From the NCBI GenBank assembly GCA_016764955.1, contig JAESQZ010000196.1, positions 1-5,875 of the forward strand: a DNA stretch of 5,875 bases, read 5' to 3'. How positions within the stretch are numbered: position 1 is the first letter of the stretch; each line of letters starts with the position of its first letter. Of the stretch, positions 1 to 4,840 are shown piece after piece. Under the pieces are notes generated by a model that was given only the letters and a program-made list of their open reading frames with translations, was not told where the DNA came from and ran no database searches. A program made the position numbers and the translations under genes. This DNA comes from Deltaproteobacteria bacterium. GTDB lineage: Bacteria > Myxococcota > UBA727 > JABDBI01.

Positions 1-65
1 CTTTTTTCTGCGTGGATTCATCGCTTCGACTCCCTGACCGGCGATGCTTCTTCGCGGAAAAGTAA

Positions 66-139
66 TCGGAGCGACAGGATTTGAACCTGCGACCCCTAGA
101 CCCCCAGTCTAGTGCGCTACCAAACTGCGCCACGCTCCG
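66..139 (-). tRNA. tRNA-Pro (anticodon GGG)
   Basis: On the minus strand the sequence folds into a complete cloverleaf of 74 nt including the discriminator A. The acceptor stem is CGGAGCG/CGCTCCG, the D stem GCGC/GCGC, and the anticodon stem CTAGA/TCTAG closes a seven-base loop CTGGGGG with anticodon GGG. The T stem GCAGG/CCTGT carries the TTCAAAT loop. It reads the proline codon CCC. The 3' CCA is not encoded (the discriminator A is followed by TTA), so CCA must be added by the nucleotidyltransferase. It lies 16 nt downstream of tRNA-Glu and is probably processed from the same transcript. Confidence 0.96.
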
Positions 140-155
140 GCAGGATCGAACTAAA

Positions 156-231
156 TGGCGTCCCCGACGGGAGTCGAACCCGTGTTACCGCCGTGAAAGG
201 GCGATGTCCTAGGCCTCTAGACGACGGGGAC
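156..231 (-). tRNA. tRNA-Glu (anticodon TTC)
   Basis: The minus strand gives a 76-nt tRNA with acceptor stem GTCCCCG/CGGGGAC, discriminator G and an encoded CCA (156-158). The anticodon stem CCGCC/GGCGG closes the loop CTTTCAC with anticodon TTC. The T arm has the standard GGTTCGACTCC core. The whole sequence is very close to the gamma/betaproteobacterial tRNA-Glu(UUC) I know, including the GTCTAGAGGCC D arm. It precedes tRNA-Pro in the direction of transcription and follows the small gene ending at 278. Confidence 0.97.
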
Positions 232-243
232 CTAAGATAGGGC

Positions 244-271
244 AACTTAGTGGAAATAATCTGTTTGACAA
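244..271 (-). promoter_or_regulatory. weak candidate promoter for the tRNA pair
   Basis: On the minus strand TTGTCA (271-266) lies 16 bp upstream of TAAGTT (249-244), which would start transcription a few bases before tRNA-Glu. The -35 is good but the -10 matches only three of six consensus bases. The tRNAs could instead be read from the gene cassette upstream, as no terminator is visible between 278 and 231. Confidence 0.25.
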
Positions 272-277
272 GAGGGT

Positions 278-622
278 TTAAATGGCTTTTTTAAGCGCGT
301 TTTCAAGCCTAGTTGTAAAGTTAGGATCTTGGGCGACTGCCTCGCCTACTGCTGCTTGAATTTTCTTTAAGTTTGGCTCAGATAAGTTTAAATCTGATCG
401 TTTGGCTATCACCAAACTCACAAACTGCTGTTCGGCTTGTTTTGGGTTAATTTTCCCAGACTTAAGGTCTTTGGAGATTTGCTGAAAGTCGTTTTTTAGG
501 TTTGAAACAGCAGCTGTTTGCTTGGAATCAAGAACGCTTGAAAATGAGACGGAAGGCTTATTGTGGGCTTTAGGTTGATTTAGTGGAGATACTGATGATT
601 GAGTAGGAGGTTGGATACGCAT
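278..622 (-). CDS. small helical protein of the T3SS-like cassette, unrecognised (114 aa)
   Basis: I do not recognise a named family. The start at 622 (MRIQPP) is preferred because AAAGGA lies about 8 nt upstream, inside the end of the TPR gene. A longer frame from 667 would only add residues overlapping that gene. Residues 1-25 are polar and rich in Ser, Pro, Asn and Gln, as in type III secretion signals. Residues 27-31 (FSSVL) echo the F-x-x-x-L motif of the two cassette paralogues (FADTL, FSTRL). Residues 35-114 are predicted helical, with a conserved-looking core SGKINPKQAEQQF at 55-67 and a charged amphipathic end. There is no cysteine, signal peptide or membrane segment. The ATG lies 4 nt past the TPR stop, so the two are likely translationally coupled. 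A minor secreted or assembly protein is possible; confidence refers to it being a real gene. Confidence 0.8.
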   Translation of the reverse strand: MRIQPPTQSSVSPLNQPKAHNKPSVSFSSVLDSKQTAAVSNLKNDFQQISKDLKSGKINPKQAEQQFVSLVIAKRSDLNLSEPNLKKIQAAVGEAVAQDPNFTTRLENALKKAI

Positions 623-626
623 ATAT

Positions 627-1067
627 TCATTCCTTTTTAGAATCAAAAACATGCAAATCGTTTGCACGCAATAGCTCTTTGGCCAATTTGGCCGTCAGGC
701 CTTTGGGATCCATATCAATGGCCTTTTTGAGTGCCGACACCCCCTCATCGACTTTCTTTTGGAATAGCAAAGCCTCGCCTAAGTGTGCTTGTGCTGTTGC
801 GCTTTCAGGCACTCTTTGAAGGGCCTTTTTTTGCTCTTTGGCTGCTAACTCAGGCTTGCCTTCGCTCAAGTAAAGATTTCCTAATGCAATGCAGGGTACA
901 TCGCTATGTGGAAAAAGAGCTGAGGCTCCAATGAATATATCTCGAGCTTCTTTGGTTTTGCCCAGTTGCATCAAAAAGTAGCCTGTTTCTAATAGAAGAA
1001 TGGCTTCTTGACGAGGGACATCAATTAAACCGTGGATGATTTCTTTATCTGAAATTGCTGATGGCAT
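627..1067 (-). CDS. tetratricopeptide-repeat protein, probable T3SS-type chaperone (146 aa)
   Basis: Three consecutive TPR units are visible at about residues 21-54, 55-88 and 89-122, each with the Leu/Gly/Ala spacing and ending in Pro (LFPHS, RVPES, MDPKG). Short N- and C-terminal extensions complete 146 aa. There is no signal peptide, so it should be cytoplasmic. SycD/LcrH class II chaperones, which hold T3SS translocators before export, are similar three-TPR proteins of about 160 aa next to their clients. The YscG-type needle chaperones are another TPR-like possibility. Here it lies 14 nt downstream of the second of two secreted-looking paralogues, which supports a chaperone role. The assignment rests on architecture and context; a generic TPR adaptor is not excluded. 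Its Shine-Dalgarno is weak (GGAAAA before the ATG), suggesting translation coupled to the gene upstream. Confidence 0.85.
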   Translation of the reverse strand: MPSAISDKEIIHGLIDVPRQEAILLLETGYFLMQLGKTKEARDIFIGASALFPHSDVPCIALGNLYLSEGKPELAAKEQKKALQRVPESATAQAHLGEALLFQKKVDEGVSALKKAIDMDPKGLTAKLAKELLRANDLHVFDSKKE

Positions 1068-1081
1068 TTTTTTTCCGTATA

Positions 1082-1645
1082 TTATGCTCTAAAATTGGAG
1101 GTTATAGTTCGTTCCGTGTCATGTTTGGTCTTGAGAATGTTTGAGATCGCGGTGTACTGCTGAGTCATATCACTGAACCTTTGCTGTAAATTTAACATAT
1201 ATAGGTTCGAAGACATCATATTTTGTTGCATTTGTTCCATAGACTGAACCATATTGCCGTTTCCAGTGGCTGGTACAGATGCATTTCCAGGCATAAATCC
1301 TGGCCCAAATCCACCTGCCATGGGGGCAGTGGAAGCGCGCGCAACGCCTTCGCCGGATAGAGCAGCAGCTGTATTGCCAAGCATGGCCGACATCACAGCA
1401 GCACCAGGTACGTAGGGGGCAGCGGGTGCGACACTTTGGTAGGCCAAATTAGCGCCATTGGCGATACCATTTTTCAACCGAGTGGAAAATGCAGTGTTGG
1501 AGCTGGTCTGAAAGGCTCCCCCGGAGCGCGCGTTGAGATTAAGGGAATTGATACTAGAAGCCAGATTCGTTGCGGTCATAGCTGCTTTATCGGCGGTGCT
1601 TTGAAAAAGTTGCGAATTATTTGTCATGCTGGCGGAGGCCAGCAT
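1082..1645 (-). CDS. harpin/filament-like putative secreted protein, paralogue 2 (187 aa)
   Basis: A cysteine-free protein rich in Ala, Asn, Ser, Met and Gln. Residues 53-91 (FSTRLKNG...PGAAVMSAMLG) and the C-terminal 40 residues (from LYMLNLQ at 148 to SNFR at 183-186) match the neighbouring 174-aa gene: 15 of 40 identities in an ungapped C-terminal alignment by eye. The middle (about 95-135) is Gly/Pro/Ala-rich and unrelated. The C-terminus is amphipathic and ends in a pattern (ISNILKTKHDT...SNFR) that resembles in feel the ends of T3SS needle or filament subunits such as MxiH (IIQNFR); this is not a measured homology. Start: ATG at 1645 has AGGG five bases upstream, while ATG at 1627 has no ribosome site but may be the ancestral start. 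Both lie inside a palindromic repeat. The gene is between its paralogue and the TPR gene. Confidence 0.8.
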   Translation of the reverse strand: MLASASMTNNSQLFQSTADKAAMTATNLASSINSLNLNARSGGAFQTSSNTAFSTRLKNGIANGANLAYQSVAPAAPYVPGAAVMSAMLGNTAAALSGEGVARASTAPMAGGFGPGFMPGNASVPATGNGNMVQSMEQMQQNMMSSNLYMLNLQQRFSDMTQQYTAISNILKTKHDTERTITSNFRA

Positions 1646-1672
1646 CTAGACCCTGGCCTTCGCCAGGGTGAC
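1623..1672. repeat. GTCA...TGAC double-hairpin palindromic element, copy A
   Basis: The 50-bp unit is bounded by GTCA (1623-1626) and TGAC (1669-1672). It holds two hairpins: ATGCTGGC/GCCAGCAT with loop GGAG (1626-1645) and CCCTGGC/GCCAGGG with loop CTTC (1651-1668), separated by the palindrome TCTAGA (1645-1650). It fills almost the whole gap between the two paralogues and runs over the start of the downstream one. Both candidate ATGs (1645, 1627) and the only ribosome-site-like AGGG are inside it. The element resembles dispersed palindromic repeats known from many alphaproteobacteria, and it shares its ends with the copies at 4819 and 5838. Confidence 0.9.
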
Positions 1673-1677
1673 AGTAA

Positions 1678-2202
1678 TCAGTGAATATTCTGAATAATCG
1701 CCTGAGCGGTTTCATGCTGAATATTGATGATGGCTGAGATCATTGTTATCATTTGGCTCTGTTCTTGCGCCTGTCTTTGTAGATTTAACATGGCAAGCTG
1801 CTGTGAGAAACCTTTGCTTTGTGCGTTTGCAGCACCTTGAACACCGCTGCCGCCTCCGATAGCACCAGCAATACCAGCGATTCCGCCAGCAAGGCCGCCT
1901 CCGCCTCCCATGGCACCTGCATAGGGAGAACCGCCCAGTAGGCCGCCGAGTCCGCCGCCTGCACCGCCAAATGGGCCTGGGCTACCACCAGTTACACCGC
2001 TGAGGCCGCTAGAAATAGCCGAAAGCACAGCGCCACCAGAAGGCAGTACTTGAGCCAGGCTGCCTGCGATATCTCCAACGGCGTCTGCGCCTTCTTTAAG
2101 AGTATCCGCAAATTTTTGGCCACTTGATATATTGCTACTGGTTTTAACGGCACCCTGAGCTGTATCGTCAAGATTAATTGAACCTTTAATAGGAACAGGC
2201 AT
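1678..2202 (-). CDS. glycine-rich harpin/filament-like putative secreted protein, paralogue 1 (174 aa)
   Basis: There are three parts. Residues 1-30 are polar and Ser/Thr-rich without a Sec signal. Residues 31-66 begin FADTLKEG and end GGAVLSAIS. Residues 70-124 are a glycine-rich low-complexity segment, and residues 128-174 are a Gln-rich amphipathic helix region ending ETAQAIIQNIH. It has no cysteine. Glycine-rich, cysteine-free, polar proteins are typical of harpins and some T3SS translocator or filament components, and the final IIQN is reminiscent of needle subunits; I saw no diagnostic motif. A strong ribosome site (AAGGGGGG, about 2209-2216) precedes the ATG, and a promoter-like TAGACT-17-TATAAT lies just upstream, so it may be the most expressed gene of the cassette. 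Paralogue 2 follows after the repeat at 1623-1672. Confidence 0.85.
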   Translation of the reverse strand: MPVPIKGSINLDDTAQGAVKTSSNISSGQKFADTLKEGADAVGDIAGSLAQVLPSGGAVLSAISSGLSGVTGGSPGPFGGAGGGLGGLLGGSPYAGAMGGGGGLAGGIAGIAGAIGGGSGVQGAANAQSKGFSQQLAMLNLQRQAQEQSQMITMISAIINIQHETAQAIIQNIH

Positions 2203-2223
2203 ATAAGACCCCCCTTAGTCTTA

Positions 2224-2252
2224 ATTATATGTTTTTTGATGCCTTGAGTCTA
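2224..2252 (-). promoter_or_regulatory. candidate sigma-70 promoter for the glycine-rich secreted gene
   Basis: On the minus strand TAGACT (2252-2247) and a perfect TATAAT (2229-2224) are 17 bp apart, upstream of AAGGGGGG and the ATG at 2202. Transcription would start near 2217. It would allow the two secreted paralogues, TPR gene and small gene to be expressed independently of the 85-aa gene. Confidence 0.5.
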
Positions 2253-2507
2253 TTTTTTCTCGCTCATATTTTCCGCTAATTTCGATCGTACTTCTAAGAG
2301 CTTATCAAAAAGCTCAAAGAATCGAGAGTATGCGAGGGCGGACTGTTTGGCTACGCCCTTGTCTTTAGCTGATTTAGCTGTTTTTCTTAAGTCTTCTAGG
2401 GCCTTTTGGCGGTCTTTCATCCCTGCAACATCAGGGTTTGGCTGCTCTAACAGGCTTTCCAAGTTTGGATAACCCACCGATTCTGTTTGATCTTTGCTTG
2501 ATTTCAC
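2250..2507 (-). CDS. small charged helical protein, first gene of the T3SS-like cassette (85 aa)
   Basis: The start is GTG at 2507, chosen because a full AAGGAG ribosome site (2520-2515) lies 7 nt upstream. The protein is Lys/Glu/Ala-rich. Residues 1-27 are polar with two prolines, followed by two likely helices at about 29-50 (GMKDRQKALEDLRKTAKSAK) and 54-80 (KQSALAYSRFFELFDKLLEV) that could form a hairpin. There is no cysteine, signal peptide or membrane segment. T3SS needle subunits and small needle chaperones are both about 70-90 aa helical hairpins, so either is conceivable from size and context, the charge favouring a chaperone. I do not recognise the family. It is transcribed divergently from the DUF2203 gene. 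Confidence 0.75.
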   Translation of the reverse strand: MKSSKDQTESVGYPNLESLLEQPNPDVAGMKDRQKALEDLRKTAKSAKDKGVAKQSALAYSRFFELFDKLLEVRSKLAENMSEKK

Positions 2508-2518
2508 TTCAAATCTCC

Positions 2519-2546
2519 TTGCCTAAGCTTAGTTTGCGTTTACAAT
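2519..2546 (+). promoter_or_regulatory. candidate promoter of the DUF2203-esterase-rsmB operon
   Basis: TTGCCT (2519-2524) and TACAAT (2541-2546) are 16 bp apart. The expected transcription start is about 2553, exactly the ATG of the DUF2203 gene, which has no ribosome site; the mRNA may be leaderless. A perfect 10-bp palindrome CTAAGCTTAG (2523-2532) overlaps the -35/spacer and lies between the two divergent genes, where a repressor could act on both; that is speculative. Confidence 0.45.
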
Positions 2547-2552
2547 AACCCC

Positions 2553-2987
2553 ATGATTTTTCGTTCTATTACGCTTCAGGAGGCTAATGTCTTCCTGCCT
2601 ATCTTAAAAGAACATCTTTCTAGGGTAACCAAATTGGTGATGGAAGGGCAGGCAATGCACGAAAAAATTTCAAGCCATGGAAATCAGGTAGACACTGCTG
2701 GCGGAGTTCAACTGGCTAAAAAAACGAAAAAAGAAAAAAAAGCACTAAAGCAAATCGAAAACTTAGTACGCCGTGAGATGGTTGAGATTCAACAGTATGG
2801 TGCTTTGGTGAAGAGTATTTTTCCGCCTAGAGTAGACTTTCGTTCTGAACGGCATGGGCAGCCAGTATGCCTGTCTTGGCAGAATGGTGAGTCTGAAGTG
2901 AGTCACTGGTACCCTGTTGAAGAGGGCTTTGCTGGTCGTAGATGGATTGAAAAACCTGAAGAATTCGGCTCTACTGTGATCCACTGA
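2553..2987 (+). CDS. DUF2203 family protein (144 aa)
   Basis: The N-terminus (FRSITLQEANVFLPIL, residues 3-18) matches the family's usual opening F-T-x-E-E-A-N-x-x-L-P. The middle is a charged helical region, with a lysine-rich stretch at 56-66. The C-terminal signature is present: VDF at 94-96, VCLSWQNGES at 105-114, HW at 118-119 and GFAGRRWI at 125-132, matching the family pattern G-x-V-D-F, C/L-W, G-E, W-H, G-F-A-G-R. The biochemical function of DUF2203 is unknown. It has no signal peptide. The start is fixed by the family opening despite no Shine-Dalgarno. Its TGA shares its last base with the ATG of the esterase gene, indicating an operon. Confidence 0.88.
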   Translation: MIFRSITLQEANVFLPILKEHLSRVTKLVMEGQAMHEKISSHGNQVDTAGGVQLAKKTKKEKKALKQIENLVRREMVEIQQYGALVKSIFPPRVDFRSERHGQPVCLSWQNGESEVSHWYPVEEGFAGRRWIEKPEEFGSTVIH

Positions 2988-3646
2988 TGTCAATATTACT
3001 ACTTCATGGGTTTACCGGCCATCCAGATGATCTATTGCCACTAGAGCAGGCGCTCTTGCAAAGAGGTTTTACGTGTGAACGCCCGTGTTTGCCAGGGCAC
3101 TGTACCAGTGTCACTGATCTGAACCGTACTAAGGCAGAGGATTGGATCAACTTTGTCCGCAAACGAAATCCAGATGTCGTAATTGGTTTATCGATGGGTG
3201 GCTTGCTAGGCGTGATTTTGGCGGCTGAAAGGCCTATTTCGAAGCTTATTTTGTTGGCGCCGGCTTTTAAGTTAAAGCCTTTTGGGCAAACAGGCACGAT
3301 GCTATCAAAGTTAGGTCTGCATAATTTTGTTCGCATGTACCCAAAAATGGTTGGGCGAGATATTCAGGATCCAATCGCGCGTTCACAAAGTAAAGCCTAC
3401 GACAGGGTGCCATTAAGGGGCCTTCTTGAATTTGATAAAGTGAGGCAGCAAGCGCTAAAAGCACTGCCTAGAGTTAAGTGCCCCACACATACTTTTTTAG
3501 GTGCCCATGATCATACGATTGATAACTCTGCAGCAATGAGGTTGATGAAGAATCCTGTGATGCTGCCACACTCTGGGCACGTGTTGTCGGTTGATCGCGA
3601 TAAAAAAGAGTTGATTGCTCAGTGTCTCAAGATCCTCGAAAAGTAG
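2987..3646 (+). CDS. alpha/beta-hydrolase, carboxylesterase (Est30-like, 219 aa)
   Basis: A single-domain alpha/beta hydrolase without signal peptide, expected in the cytoplasm. LLLHGFTGHP (4-13) provides the oxyanion-hole HG motif. GLSMGG (67-72) is the nucleophile elbow with Ser69. GAHDHTID (172-179) contains the likely acid Asp175, and HSGHVLSVD (195-203) the catalytic His198. The order and the SGHVL-x-x-D ending match the Est30/monoacylglycerol-lipase-like esterases, which hydrolyse short- to medium-chain carboxylic esters and are close to the usual length of 220-250 aa. The natural substrate cannot be told. It is translationally coupled to its neighbours: the ATG overlaps the DUF2203 stop by 1 nt, and its last 25 nt overlap rsmB. 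Confidence 0.92.
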   Translation: MSILLLHGFTGHPDDLLPLEQALLQRGFTCERPCLPGHCTSVTDLNRTKAEDWINFVRKRNPDVVIGLSMGGLLGVILAAERPISKLILLAPAFKLKPFGQTGTMLSKLGLHNFVRMYPKMVGRDIQDPIARSQSKAYDRVPLRGLLEFDKVRQQALKALPRVKCPTHTFLGAHDHTIDNSAAMRLMKNPVMLPHSGHVLSVDRDKKELIAQCLKILEK

Positions 3647-4815
3647 CCGCTCAAGTTATTGAGCATATCTTAAAGCACAAAAGCTTTTCGAAAATAGTGC
3701 TGTCGAATGCGCTTGATAAATCAAGCTTGAGCGATCGCGACAAAGCGCTTTGTACTGAGCTGGTCTATGGCACACTCAGATGGCTGCCTAGTTTAGAGCT
3801 GAGTGTGAATCGAGCGATGAATCGGCCAAACCCGAAGTTGCAGCTAGACTTGAAGTGTCACTTATTAATTGCCGCTTATCAAATTCAGCATTTAGAAGAC
3901 TCGATCCCAGCTTATGCGGCTGTTTCAACTGCCGTGAAGCATATCAAGAAAAAACGCCCTGGGATGGCAGGTTTTGCGAATGCCATCTTGCGTAATTTAG
4001 GTTCATCGCCGCACTTAGCTTTAAGGCCTAGTGATTCGCTAGATAAGATTAGCAAGGCTTTGGGTTTGCCAATATTTGTTTTAGAAGCTTTGCCGCAAGA
4101 AGAGTTATTGGAAGCTGCTTTGGCGATGAATGCGCGGCCTAAAACTTGGTATCGGGGGGGCGGAGAGGGGGAGCATATCGTTCCCAGTGCGACGTTATCC
4201 AAGACACCTTATGTTCAAGATCCAGCGTCGCAACTTGCTGGTTTATTAGTAGCGCCTAAAGTTGGCGAGTATGTGATAGACGCCTGCGCGGCGCCAGGTT
4301 CTAAATCGCGTATTTTAAAAGAAGCTGTTGGTGAATTAGGTCGCGTGATCGCTGTTGATCAAGATGCTAAGCGCTTGGCTAAAGTGCCAGACGATATTGA
4401 GAAGATTCATGGCGACGTTTGTAAGCTTAAGTTAGAACCTGCAGATGCTGTTTTATTAGACGCGCCTTGTTCTGGTTATGGAACTCTTAGAAGGCACCCT
4501 GAGATCAAGTTTTGGCGAAGTTATGAAGATGTCCAGCGCCTGGCTAAGTTGCAAGCTGAGTTATTAGAAGCTGCTGCAAAAGTGATTAAGCCAGGTGGCG
4601 TGCTTGTATACTCTGTTTGTTCGCCTTTGCCGGAAGAGGGCAGTGAACAAATAGCCAATTTTTTAGACAAGCATCCTAAATTTACTCGTGAAGACCCGAA
4701 ACAAACTTTGCCTTGGTTGCCAGAACATGTGGTTAACGATTTGGGTGAGATTATGCTTTGGCCGCATCGAGATCAGAGCGATGCTTTCTTTGCGGTGAAA
4801 TTAAGACGCCGCTAA
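3622..4815 (+). CDS. rsmB: RsmB-type 16S rRNA (cytosine-5)-methyltransferase (397 aa)
   Basis: RsmB methylates C967 of 16S rRNA (E. coli numbering) using S-adenosylmethionine. Residues 1-125 form a NusB-like helical domain (ALCTELVYGTLRWL at 42-55, RPGMAGFANAILRN at 112-125). The Rossmann methyltransferase domain covers about 197-395. The SAM loop DACAAPGSKS is at 220-229, with Ser where most members have Gly. Motif IV LLDAPCSGYGTLRRHPEIK (278-296) contains Cys283, and motif VI YSVCSPLPEE (330-339) contains the expected nucleophile Cys333. It is shorter than E. coli RsmB (429 aa): the linker after the N-x-R-P motif (170-173) is reduced and includes GGGEGE. The start is GTG at 3622, inside the esterase gene, because MSQDPRKVAAQVIE aligns with the family start. 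YebU and other Nol1/Nop2/Sun relatives lack the NusB-like part. Confidence 0.93.
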   Translation: MSQDPRKVAAQVIEHILKHKSFSKIVLSNALDKSSLSDRDKALCTELVYGTLRWLPSLELSVNRAMNRPNPKLQLDLKCHLLIAAYQIQHLEDSIPAYAAVSTAVKHIKKKRPGMAGFANAILRNLGSSPHLALRPSDSLDKISKALGLPIFVLEALPQEELLEAALAMNARPKTWYRGGGEGEHIVPSATLSKTPYVQDPASQLAGLLVAPKVGEYVIDACAAPGSKSRILKEAVGELGRVIAVDQDAKRLAKVPDDIEKIHGDVCKLKLEPADAVLLDAPCSGYGTLRRHPEIKFWRSYEDVQRLAKLQAELLEAAAKVIKPGGVLVYSVCSPLPEEGSEQIANFLDKHPKFTREDPKQTLPWLPEHVVNDLGEIMLWPHRDQSDAFFAVKLRRR

Positions 4816-4818
4816 GTC

Positions 4819-4834
4819 GTCATCCCGGGGTGAC
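4819..4834. repeat. GTCA...TGAC palindromic element, short copy B
   Basis: GTCATCCCGGGGTGAC has the same GTCA and TGAC ends as copy A and the same first eleven bases as copy C (5838 onwards), but nothing between the hairpin arms. It looks like a copy with the interior deleted. It lies in the 25-bp gap between the convergent rsmB and trmD. The arms could pair in RNA, but no T run follows on either strand, so a terminator role is doubtful. Confidence 0.6.
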
Positions 4835-4840
4835 GGGCGT

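Noticed and set aside
19..46. Inverted repeat CATCGC/GCGATG downstream of tRNA-Pro as a terminator
   Set aside because: The stem is only 6 bp with a 16-nt loop, and on the minus strand it is followed by an A run instead of a T run.
1623..1672. CRISPR or tandem repeat array
   Set aside because: There is a single palindromic unit with no regularly spaced repeats or spacers; the other copies are thousands of bases away.
1436..1684. Plus-strand open frame of 82 codons opposite the second paralogue
   Set aside because: It is antisense to a gene with clear paralogue similarity, crosses the palindromic repeat, and has no recognisable protein features.
1785..1988. Minus-strand open frame inside the glycine-rich segment
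   Set aside because: The low-complexity GGN repeats leave a second frame open; it is a shadow of the glycine-rich gene without its own ribosome site.
2718..2741. Three closely spaced A runs in the DUF2203 gene as a programmed slippage site
   Set aside because: They simply encode a lysine-rich stretch and the frame is intact on both sides with family motifs, so no slippage is needed.
3004..3464. Minus-strand open frames opposite the esterase gene
   Set aside because: The plus strand holds a complete catalytic triad and family motifs, while the opposite frames show no family features.
3912..4202. Minus-strand open frame opposite rsmB
   Set aside because: Antisense to a well-supported methyltransferase gene and with no motif of its own.
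4819..4834. Copy B as a bidirectional Rho-independent terminator between rsmB and trmD
   Set aside because: The arms leave almost no loop and neither strand has a T tract after them; it fits better as a remnant of the repeat family.
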